From Mayamaea pseudoterrestris (lineage: Eukaryota > Bacillariophyta > Bacillariophyceae > Sellaphorales > Sellaphoraceae), in assembly GCA_027923505.1 (NCBI GenBank), contig BROI01000003.1, forward strand, positions 1 through 64,000: a stretch of DNA of 64,000 nt, given 5' to 3'. Below are positions 20,013 through 29,810 of this stretch, one piece after another. The translations under genes and the position numbers were made by a program. Under the pieces are notes generated by a model, which did not search any database, had not been told where the DNA came from, and saw only the letters and a list, made by a program, of their open reading frames with translations. Within the stretch, counting starts at the first letter, position 1; the number at the start of each line of letters is the position of its first letter.

Positions 20013-20299
20013 ACGCGACGCGAAGTGTTAGACGCGCCTTGTTCCATGGAAGTCTCGCGCGGAAGAAGCCTGTTTGTTGCGGTCCGACACAGCATTTGTT
20101 CGGGAACATTTACTATTACTAATTCGACAACTCCAGGCGGTAATTTTGAGTGATTAAAGCATTCAGCATTTGGCATTAATACTAGGTAGTAGCAAAGCCT
20201 CGATCTACTATCGCAGTTCGCTGAGGCACACCCGCGGTCGAGATTCACATCAAAGCATATGCAAGCGACATTCTCATTTTATTTACATGCAGACGACTA

Positions 20300-21748
20300 T
20301 CATCGTTTGCTCTTCGATGCTGCCGCAACAATCACCGGCAAGCCATGCTGCAGCCAATTCTCGTGCCACCGCGGTCGGTCCTCGAGTATGGCTCGTCGGT
20401 ACGTTTCCAGTTTCTCGGCGCCGCCTTGCAACACCAGCAGTTCCATGAGCTGCTGCGACAACTCACTCGCCGTTTCAAACACTCTGCCATGCACATTATC
20501 CATTAGTAGTTCCGACAAGCATTGAAAGTGCTTGGCCAGCACGGGAACGCCGCAACCAAAGCAGTCTTGAATCTTAATGGGCAAGTCAATGCCACTCGTC
20601 GACGTGTGGAGCGACAAACCAAGGTCGCTGCAGGCGACAAGCTTGGGATAGTCACTGGCGGTAAGCCAAATGGTTTGTATGCAAATATGACGGAGTGGTG
20701 GAGATAATTGGGAAATGACTCTTTCGTAGTGGTCGCGGAGTGGTCCCTTGCCAGTGATCAAGACGAGAATTTTGACGTTCTCGTCGCCGCTGCTGCCACT
20801 TGCTTCAATCTTAGCGCAGACATCTCCATCCAGTGTGACTAATGCTTGCAGCAGCAAGTCAAAGTCTTCGTCTGGCGTCCAGGAAGTGGACGAAACAAGC
20901 AGCCATGGTCGGTTCGGTCGATGCACAATGTCATGTTCATCCACCGCCTCGGTCAGTAGTGTTTGATACGCCGCATCAATGCCAGTCATCCACGCTTTCG
21001 GACACGCGTTGATCAATTGCGAATGCAGCGTTTGCAGAAACAAATGCTGCTCGCGCAAATCCAGTGGCTCAAAGGTTGGACAATCATACAGTACACTTGC
21101 TTGCTGAATCTGCATTTCCTGTTGCAGAAACCGTTGCATGGCCCGCGTCACACAAAAATGTGCGTTCGCAAACTTGGCCAAGTACCGTTCATACTGCTTG
21201 GTGACGCTGCGGGCCAGTCGGGTGGTGCGACTGGAGCTACCGGCGTCCAGCATGCTGTAGCCAACATTGTGCCAGTCCACGACTAGTCCAGGTTGCGTGC
21301 GTGACAGTTTGCAGTATAGTAGTGAAATTAGTAGCAGTGGAATGGCGGGAGGATTTTGAATCAAAACAACTTGTGGACTCGATACTTGAACGAATAACGT
21401 GTAGAGCAAGCAGACACTGAGCGAAAGGATTCGCCAACAAAAGTAGAGGGGCAAAAAACCTCGCTTCTGGAGAAACCGAGCCTCGGGTATGGACAAGCGA
21501 ATGACTGTTAATTGCTGCTGATGCTCATGCTCATCTTGTTCATTATTAGTCTTGTCGTTTCGGTTATCATCGTTATGATCACTGCTAGTATATAGATTCA
21601 TGAGTTCCTCGCCAACGTAGCCAATGAGCGTGACGCGGTGGTGTTGGCGCAGCAGACTCTGCGTGTGGTACAGCATGCGGGGCGACCGGCCCAAGTCGCC
21701 CAGCACAATCAAGACTACATGTAGCTGCTGCTGTCGCTCACAAGTCAT
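20300..21748 (-). CDS. ALG1: ALG1 beta-1,4-mannosyltransferase
   Basis: GDP-Man:GlcNAc2-PP-dolichol mannosyltransferase, which adds the first mannose of the N-glycan precursor on the cytosolic face of the ER. Family motifs run in order: VLGDLGRSPRMLYH near the start, the IQNPPAIP block, VVDWHNVGYSML, and the nucleotide-sugar site SLHTSTSGIDLPIKIQDCFG with CGVPVLA. Length from the ATG at 21748 is 482 residues, as in other ALG1 proteins. The frame is open to 21913, but the extension is not family-like. The hydrophobic stretch at about 100-125 (LYFCWRILSLSVCLLYTLFV) should associate with the membrane. Divergent from ISWI, with 268 bp between starts. Confidence 0.95.
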   Translation of the reverse strand: MTCERQQQLHVVLIVLGDLGRSPRMLYHTQSLLRQHHRVTLIGYVGEELMNLYTSSDHNDDNRNDKTNNEQDEHEHQQQLTVIRLSIPEARFLQKRGFLPLYFCWRILSLSVCLLYTLFVQVSSPQVVLIQNPPAIPLLLISLLYCKLSRTQPGLVVDWHNVGYSMLDAGSSSRTTRLARSVTKQYERYLAKFANAHFCVTRAMQRFLQQEMQIQQASVLYDCPTFEPLDLREQHLFLQTLHSQLINACPKAWMTGIDAAYQTLLTEAVDEHDIVHRPNRPWLLVSSTSWTPDEDFDLLLQALVTLDGDVCAKIEASGSSGDENVKILVLITGKGPLRDHYERVISQLSPPLRHICIQTIWLTASDYPKLVACSDLGLSLHTSTSGIDLPIKIQDCFGCGVPVLAKHFQCLSELLMDNVHGRVFETASELSQQLMELLVLQGGAEKLETYRRAILEDRPRWHENWLQHGLPVIVAAASKSKR

Positions 21749-22016
21749 GATTGCAAAATATGTTGATCTGCGCAAAAAAGATGAATGAGGTTTTTTCGTG
21801 GTCGTGATGATGGTCAAGCGCAATCTTATTTGTCTTAGCGTTAATGCCCATGAAAGGCGTCGGAACGGTACTCGAGCCGTGGACGCGGTGCGCGGCGACG
21901 ACCACATCCACAAACAAAGACGTGTTGCTGCAAGGAAACAAAGAGAAAAAGGAACAACAAGAACGACATTACGAAAGCGTTAGAAGCCTGAAAGCCTAGT
22001 TTCAGTCAATTTCACC

Positions 22017-25000
22017 ATGTCAGGCGAAGCGCTGGACGACAGCAAGCCCGCGTCTCTGCGAAATGACGAGGACGAAGACTCTGATGGGGAACTCACTGGC
22101 ATTGACATGGACGGCGACGAGGAAATGGTCGATGCTGCCGCTACTGCTAACGATGATGAAGCCATGGACGTGGAGAATGAAGATGCAGCAATAGCTAGCG
22201 ACGACAATTTTGCCGCTGCCGCCGCTGCCGAGGAGGAACACGACATTCAGGTGGCGCGCAAGGAACAAATGGAACTGGCTGCAGCTGCAGCCAAGACAAC
22301 TACCAAGTCAGCAGCAGCAACTACAACTGCTGCAGCCGATCCAAACGAGCGACTCCAATATTTAATGGCGCAGTCGGAAGTCTTTGCCCACTTTTTGGCT
22401 GGATCAGTCGCTGCCGGAACGAAAAAGGGCACGAACCGCGGCAAAACGGGCCGCATGACGGAAGCCGAGGAGGATGCGCAGTTGCTCAAAACGGCCCAGT
22501 CGACCCGCAAGGTGGTTCGACTCGACAAGCAGCCGTCCATTTTGGCGCAGCATTGCAACATGCATCCGTATCAGTGTGAGTTTACAACATTTGTTTGTGG
22601 TTTGTATCGTTATACGTTGTCTCATTCTTTGGCTTTTCCGGATTTTCTCTGCAGTGGAAGGTTTGAACTGGATGATCAAGCTACACGATCACGGTATCAA
22701 TGGCATTTTGGCCGATGAAATGGTACGACAATCTTGGAATGATTATATTTGGTGTATACCTTCATTTATCACGCTCGACGTCTTGTTTCAACTTCTCTTT
22801 AACCCTTTATACTTCACTGTTACTATTTCGGTAGGGCTTGGGCAAGACGCTTCAAACCATTTCCTTGCTGGCCTACCTTCGCGAGAGCCGCGGTGTGACG
22901 GGTCCACACTTGGTGATTGCGCCAAAGTCGGTTGTATCCAACTGGATTCGCGAAATTAAACATTGGTGTCCGTGCATCAAAGCCATCAAAATGGGTGGTA
23001 CCAAGGACGAGCGCCTTCATTTCATGACGGAGCATGCTCCCGTTGATCCAGTCACGGGGCGTCGCAAGTGGGATGTGCTGGTGACATCCTACGAGGGCGT
23101 GTTGAAGTGCAAGGGGCCGCTCAGCAAGATTCGTTGGAAGTATTTGATTATTGATGAGGTAAGCGCATGTGATTGGTCCGCTTTATCTTTGGAAAGCGAG
23201 AGGATTAGTTTATTCTTTCCCCGTCATACCGATACATGACGAAGAATAGAAAGGCCCCGTCCCTTTGCCAGTGGACTGCTTGTGGTGAACTATGATCGAA
23301 AAGCGTTGACAAGATTCATTTCGATGGAAAAAAAAACATGGCTAATCCATTGTACATATGTTTTCCAGGCTCATCGAATCAAGAACGAGAACTCTTCGCT
23401 TAGTGTCGCGGTTCGGTAAGTTGTGCGGCTGACGAGCGATTGCATAAATGTTGAAGCAATTGTTTAAACTCTCGTACTATTTTGCAGAAAATTTGAAACG
23501 GACTTTCGGCTTCTCATTACCGGCACGCCCTTGCAGGTACGTTGACTTGCTGTTGCTGCTTGGCGTTTACATAGCTGTTCTATGCATGAGCTAATGCGTT
23601 CTGTTCTCCCGGCTATCAGAATGACCTTCATGAGCTTTGGGCCTTGCTCAATTTCATCTTGCCGGATATCTTCGGCGACGCAGCCCAGTTTGATGAGTGG
23701 TTTTCATTGGACGGATCGTCGGGCAAGGAGAATGTTGTCAAGAAGCTCCATACGGTACTTCGACCATTTATGCTTCGTCGTGTCAAGAGTGATGTGACTA
23801 CGTCCTTGCCGCCCAAGAAGGAGACGAAATTATACATTGGGCTGACCGAGAAGCAGAAGGAATGGTATGTGCGATGTCTCCACAAAGACGCACATGAGCT
23901 TAACAAATTAGGTGGCCCCGATCGCAGCCGACTTTTGAACGTTCTGATGCAGTTGCGCAAGGTTTGCAACCATCCCTACTTGTTTGATGGGGCAGAACCA
24001 GGTCCTCCTTACCATGATGGTCCTCACTTGTGGGAGGCATGCGGGAAGATGCAGCTTTTGCATAAGCTGCTTCCAAAATTGAAGCAGCGGGAGTCGCGAG
24101 TTTTGATATTTAGTCAAATGACTCGTGTGTTGGATATTTTGGAAGACTATATGAACCTCGTCGGTCATGAATACTGCCGCATCGATGGGAATACGGACGG
24201 TGAGCGGCGCGACACTCAGATAGACGAGTTTAACAAGGAAGGGTCGTCCAAGTTCTGCTTCTTATTGAGTACGAGTAAGTAATCGATCCGAATACAGCAC
24301 GCAAGTAAACTGGCTGTTGTGGACTAAATGTTGCTCTGTGATATTTTCTCGCACCGCAGGAGCTGGAGGACTTGGTATCAAGTGAGTAATATATGGTCGA
24401 TACAAGTAGTTTTTCGCGTCGCGGCTACAAGCTCACCCGCATTGTGTTTTGGACAGTTTGGCGACTGCTGATATCGTAATTCTCTATGACAGTGACTGGA
24501 ATCCGCAGGTACGTTAGGGTCACCTCATTCGCAGGGTACCCAGTGGATGTTTCTCACTTCTTCTTGCTTAAAAACTTTTAACCAGGTGGATCTACAAGCA
24601 ATGGACAGGGCGCAGTAAGTAAATGTATGCATTCAGTCAGCGCGCTGGTGTCATACAATAATCGCTTACTGATAGCATGTGCCTCATCTTCATGCAGTCG
24701 TCTCGGACAGCGCAAGCCGGTACAAGTCTTTCGCTTGGTCACTGAGGGCACAGTAGAGGAAAAGATCATTGAACGTGCTGATCGTAAGCTATTCTTAGAC
24801 GCTGCTGTTATTCAGCAAGGTCGATTAGCTGAACAAAACCAATCTCTGGATAAAGGGGAGCTGATGAAGGTAATACTTTTTTGGGTCTCCGTTGCAGGAA
24901 CTTTATGCATGTCACCCACGAAACACTCACGCATGTTTCACTCGCACATTTCTACAGATGGTTCGTTTCGGAGCCGATCAAATTCTAAGTGGCACTGGAG

Positions 25001-26310
25001 GCACTTTCACTGATGAAGATATTGACGCATTGATCGCTAGAGGCGAGGAGAAGACTGCTGCGATGCAGGCAAATCTCCGTGAGGATGCGAAACATAGCCT
25101 TGCCAACTTTAGTTTGTTGGCCGACGACGGTCCTGATACGTTTTCCTTCCACGGAAAGAATTATCGCGATGATAGCAAGATCAAGGGCAACTTCATCAAC
25201 CTTCCACAGCGCCAACGCAAGCGCAACTACGATTTGAATGCCATGTCTCGTGAGACTGTTGGAATCAAGGCTAACGCTGTGGAGGCAGCTGTGAAGAAGC
25301 GACGCAGAGGGCCCGCAGTACATGACTTTCAGTTGTTCGACATGGCTAAACTTGAGGCCTTGCGTGAAAAGGAGAAGCGACTGTTGTCGCAAATGGAGAC
25401 GCAGAGAAAGAGAATTATTGATCTGCGTAAGCAAGCCGCTAACGCGCCTGTCTTTGGAAGTGGTGTCGCTGCAGGCCGTAGTCGCGAAGAGTTATTGCAA
25501 CAAGCTGAAATCATGGAATCAGGGTTGGACGAATACAAACTGACGGACGAGGAGGAGGCTGAGCAGACGCGTTTACTTAAAGAAGGCTTTCCTGACTGGT
25601 CGAAGAAGGATTTCAAAGCTTTTTGCACGGCGTTAGAAGTGCACGGACGATACGACTTTGTTAGCATTAGCCGCGACGTTACCTCTGAGACGGGCAAAGA
25701 CAACAATGAAATAGGACGATACTTTGTTGCGTTCTGGCAGTACTACCGTCGTATCAATGAGTGGGAGAAGGTCATTGACCGCATTGAGCGCGGAGAAAAG
25801 AAGATTTTGCGCCTTCGACAGATTCGGGACGCGATTCAAGAAAAGGTGGAGCGCCATTTGGAAGACACATTTGGTCCGCACTATGCCGAAGCTGGCGCTC
25901 CGCAAAAGGTTCCCTCGGTCGCTGAGCTTTTGTACTACTCTTGGCCCAAGATGAAGATCAACTATGGCATGGCAGGCAAACCGAAAGGCTATCAAGAGGA
26001 GGAAGACAGCTTTTTGGTTGCTATGATGTACCGGCATGGTTATGGTGCCGCGGAGCGTATTCGGATGGAAATTCGCCGTGCTTGGCAGTTTCGTTTTGAC
26101 TGGTATTTCAAGTCGCGTTCAGGGCAGGAGATTCAAAAGCGTTGTGATGCCATTGTGAAGATTATTGAACGCGAAAACGAAGAAGTTCGCAAGCGTGAAT
26201 CGGGCGAGCAAGAGAAGGAGGTGACGGAGGTCCAGGGTGCTCCAAAAATTGCGGCTGACTTGGATTATCCTGATACAGAAATGACGGTTACAGCCGTTGC
26301 TGCACTCTAA
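22017..26310 (+). CDS. ISWI-type chromatin remodelling ATPase
   Basis: Eleven exons: 22017-22575, 22655-22722, 22835-23158, 23369-23415, 23488-23536, 23620-24274, 24360-24381, 24457-24508, 24586-24614, 24698-24869 and 24958-26310. All introns are GT-AG and the frame is kept throughout, giving 1109 residues. The N-terminus is acidic with Ala runs. The SNF2 ATPase has GLGKTLQT (motif I), DEAHRIKNE (DEAH box), ITGTPLQND and, in the second lobe, [19 protein letters not shown] and STRAGGLGIN. The C-terminal third carries HAND, SANT and SLIDE modules ([20 protein letters not shown], then the SLIDE block near [12 protein letters not shown]), which define ISWI nucleosome-spacing enzymes. Exon 7 is only 22 bp and exon 9 only 29 bp. 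Confidence 0.96.
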
Positions 26311-26678
26311 GATGACGAGCAGTTAAGTAAGTTTTTTATACGTAGAAGAAGCTTCGTTATCATGCCGTTATATGCGTCTGCCATTAGCCCAAACGGCTCT
26401 AGTGAACTTGCAGTTTATGTATGGCTTAGGCGCGTAGCCGCAGTGCTTTGCGACTAAGAAATATATTTGCCTTCGTAACGTATCAAAGGCTTCTCAGACG
26501 ATAAAGTACGCTGTATTCAACTAAATAGATGTACAATAATGCTCAACTAGCTTTTTATTCGCATGTCGCATGCAACATGAATGAACCATGGATTTAGACA
26601 ATCGCCGAAACGATACCTAATAGTCATTTTGCTTTACCTTTTTGTTTATACGAAAATTGCCAGACTGCCCGACCATTT
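26311..26678. other. Intergenic, no gene seen
   Basis: 3' flank of ISWI and of the next minus-strand ORF. AT-rich, without a notable repeat. Confidence 0.4.
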
Positions 26679-26966
26679 TCAAAAATACATTCCTTCCAAT
26701 TGCATTCGAAGCTTCATTTGAGTTAGCTTCTCCTGCTGCACCGTCAGTTTGGAAATTTGCTCCTCCGTTTCAGCCGTTTCGACGCGGCAAACAAGGTCTT
26801 TGCGCTGCTCGAGCAGCTCCATCTGCTGCATCAGCATGAAGCGGTTCAACGCTTCTTCGGAGCATGCGCGCCATGGAGGAATGCGGACAATGCTCTGCAG
26901 CATGCGTGGACATGACTGCCGCACTGCTATCCAGTACAAGTTACCAATCTGTGGAGTCTTGGTCAA
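26679..26966 (-). CDS. Coiled-coil ORF, possible 3' exon
   Basis: Open frame of 95 codons ending in a coiled-coil-like stretch (MELLEQRKDLVCRVETAETE..., then EEQISKLTVQQEKLTQMKLR). Its composition is more protein-like than the opposite strand at 26680-26860. Its 5' part overlaps the next plus-strand ORF by 103 bp, so at least one of the two starts is wrong. No family recognised. Confidence 0.35.
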   Translation of the reverse strand: MTKTPQIGNLYWIAVRQSCPRMLQSIVRIPPWRACSEEALNRFMLMQQMELLEQRKDLVCRVETAETEEQISKLTVQQEKLTQMKLRMQLEGMYF

Positions 26967-27367
26967 CCGTCCGCAAGGAGCACTTCGTTTTTCTACATTT
27001 GCTCGCCATGTACAAGAGTGGAGGATGCTCGGCCATGTGCGTCTACGCGAATGCGAAGCTGCTACTCACTGGAGCAAATCGTCCCGCGCAGCTGCTGGGA
27101 GCTGATAATGACGCCCAAGCTCAAAACGACCATGACGACGACGACGACGAAGCGGTTAGTCCAGCTTGCATGCTCATGGAACACGCAATCATTGAGCGCT
27201 TACTCACACTAATGGTGACTGGAGAGCGCAGTATGGATTTTGTTCTATTCGCGGCGAAATTGCTGTTTGATGACGAGGCGGGTCTTATTCACAACATTCT
27301 CATTCATCCGGGAACTACGCCCGATAACTTCATCAAGTCGCTCGATCCGGGATACTTTCATGAATGA
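26864..27367 (+). CDS. Hypothetical protein
   Basis: Single frame of 167 codons. The second ATG (26873, MEECGQCSA) has a better context than the first. It has Cys residues near the N-terminus, an Asp run (HDDDDDEA) and a well-formed helical C-terminus ending GTTPDNFIKSLDPGYFHE. No family recognised; the coding look of the C-terminal half is good. Confidence 0.5.
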   Translation: MRAMEECGQCSAACVDMTAALLSSTSYQSVESWSTVRKEHFVFLHLLAMYKSGGCSAMCVYANAKLLLTGANRPAQLLGADNDAQAQNDHDDDDDEAVSPACMLMEHAIIERLLTLMVTGERSMDFVLFAAKLLFDDEAGLIHNILIHPGTTPDNFIKSLDPGYFHE

Positions 27368-28413
27368 AACTATTCTGTCAAATGGCCGAGTTGTAATGAC
27401 AAATAGTAAAAGTTTCGAAAGACTGGCAGGATACGTTCAATTCGATGATTTGTGCTACATCGGGAGTCATGGTTCTTTAACGACGCCTTTGCGGTGCCGC
27501 GACCTTTCGTCAGATCTAATACAGACTCTTTTTTTAATTATAAAAATTTTCTAATCATATAGAACCTGTATGATGTGGCAGAGAAAGAATGACAGAGACA
27601 AAGCGTATCCCATATTGTCGGCACTGATTGTGCCTTTGTGCCCACTCCAGATTTACAGTCAAGGCGCGAACTGCTGGTCACGCCGGTCAAACACTTGTTG
27701 TCAAAGAATGGTGTTTGATTACCGTCCGTATGCTTCGTCAACTCTTCCACATTCACGACAATGACTCGCCTTGATCCGTCTCGTCCGGAAGCGCTCCATA
27801 AAAACTTTCTTCGCTAACTGCAAAACGTGACTATCCATATGTGGCTGACGCTCCGTGACGGCTGAATGCTATTTATTGTCTGCACGTCCGACCTCTCGCT
27901 CATGCTCATGTTAACTGGCACATTCATCAAGCCCTATAACGCTGCCTTCTCGTATATACGACTCCGATTCTCTCATCAACCGCCTCGCTCAGTCGAGCCT
28001 TCTTCTCGTGGAGTCAATATCGACATCGTCCTTAAGATGGGCGTCTCGTGACAGACATGGGCGAAGATGAATGCAGGAACGCCAAATAGCTTCTCCAACC
28101 AGCTCGGGACGTTGCATGTTGTGGAGAGCAAGGTCGTGTGGAGTTGCGGCACTATCATTGCGGAACGAAGTCGGCTCGAGAATGGAACGTTGATGGAATC
28201 GTTTTCATTGGCTGGAGGACGTTTTCCGACTAGCAATCGAGCTACGCTACGACTTGTTTTAGTCGTGAAATGTGGTGACGCGCGCCCAGCGCGTTCCGCG
28301 GAACACCTCCGCCGAACGCGCCGAACAACGCACCTCTCGCGCTATGTCACAACATGGCCCGAGACGCTCTCACAATCAACAACTCCCGCGCAACAAACAA
28401 AATTCAGTCAAGC
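27368..28413. other. Intergenic kilobase, no supported gene
   Basis: Short frames occur on both strands (for example 27538-27756 minus and 28067-28417 plus), but none has recognisable motifs and they overlap in antisense. I see no repeats or RNA genes. Confidence 0.35.
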
Positions 28414-28929
28414 ATGAACCCTGGCAATACGAAGAAATCAAACAAGCGCCGACCCTGTCGTCGTCGTCGACCACGTGCAGGTGTAGCGCCGCCTCTGCCT
28501 CCGCCTCCACGCGATCACGGCGATTTCACCAAGCTCACCGTTGGAACCGATCCGTACAAGGAGCCAATCAACATAATCATGCGAGCCATTGACGCGGCCA
28601 ATTGGGAAGGGCCCGATGCGTCTCGCAAGTGCTGTGGCTCTTTCTGTCGAGCCTTGGATGAAATCAAGGAGAAGCATCGCGACCGCTACAATGTCATGCT
28701 TCAACTAAAGGTGGTTAGAGATTATATCAACATCTTGACTACTGCGCCGAGACGCATCAATGATGACCCTAAAAGGTTGACGAGAGAGCTCAATTCCTTG
28801 GGTTGTGTAAATTTGCTGATGAGTTTGGACTTTCAGCTTTATTTCAGCTTGCAAACATGGCGTGCGCTCATGACGTCTGTTCGTACTTTCTCCATCGCGC
28901 GCCATGGTCCACTTGCCTTGACAAATTGA
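28414..28929 (+). CDS. Hypothetical protein with basic/Pro-rich N-terminus
   Basis: Starts MNPGNTKKSNKRRPC and has a short proline run (PPLPPPPRDHG). A helical region follows (about 60-130 from this ATG) that looks coding: DPYKEPINIIMRAIDAANWE, then CCGSFCRALDEIKEKHRDRY. After about 28800 the frame loses character, while another plus-strand frame (28803-29300, ending KESDRKKMNELKQLRKG) gains it. This suggests an unresolved intron or frame change near 28790-28860. The true 3' end is therefore unknown. Confidence 0.45.
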   Translation: MNPGNTKKSNKRRPCRRRRPRAGVAPPLPPPPRDHGDFTKLTVGTDPYKEPINIIMRAIDAANWEGPDASRKCCGSFCRALDEIKEKHRDRYNVMLQLKVVRDYINILTTAPRRINDDPKRLTRELNSLGCVNLLMSLDFQLYFSLQTWRALMTSVRTFSIARHGPLALTN

Positions 28930-29300
28930 CGGAATTTAGAACATCTTGGCCTCGAATTAATAATGTCCAGATGCGGCTTGCAATGAAGCACGTTTGCACT
29001 CGGAGTTCTTTGTGTGTCTTTGCACCCTCGGATACTGTTCATGGAAATGTCACGCGCGCCTGGAAGAACCACAAATCAGCATGCAAACTCTGGCAAAGAA
29101 AGTTTGTGGCTGCAGCACACTATGCCAAGATGGGTGCAACAATTACTGCGAATGCAAAGGAAAGCGACAGGAAGAAAATGAATGAGCTAAAGCAGTTGCG
29201 AAAGGGCGTATTCCTTCACAAGTTCTTCAACTGCGCGCTCCCGTACTCATACTGTATTTGCATTTCTTCACGCATATTAACAAATTGGTACAGTTGTTAG

Positions 29301-29810
29301 ATGTCGAGCATGCGCATATTTCTTATAGAGCCAATGATTTGTTTCGTAAGTGTCATGGCTCCTGTGTCATCCAACATTGTCCCGCGGCGCTACTTGAACT
29401 ATTTCGCATACGTACAGGTACCAGCAAACATAATAACAGCACTTCACTTCGTTCCGTCTCGCCAACCTGGTTCTTCGTCGTCAAATTAACTTAACGTTCC
29501 GCTTGCTTCTGTAGATATTTTTCACTCGGATATATCTTCGCTCATCCTCCAGTACAAATCTCGTGGATCATGACATTGCACGGCAAAAGGTGCATCCATG
29601 ATGTCCAAATGAGGTTGCGCCAATTTGTAACTGCGACTACCGGTATTTTGATTTAAAACTACTGGTAGAAGTGTCTGATTTGGAAAATATCGTGAAAACA
29701 AAGTTCAATGTAGCTGGTCTGTAGCGCGACTGAAAACATCTCATTCATACTTGCTTGCCCCTGTCACGCTGTCCACCCATCATCGTGTCTCTCACAACAA
29801 AGATTTCACC
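29301..29810. other. Intergenic before TYW1
   Basis: No gene seen. Contains a TACCGGTA site at 29638. Confidence 0.4.
29638..29645. promoter_or_regulatory. TACCGGTA palindrome upstream of TYW1
   Basis: 166 bp before the TYW1 ATG. One of eight copies; role inferred. Confidence 0.45.
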
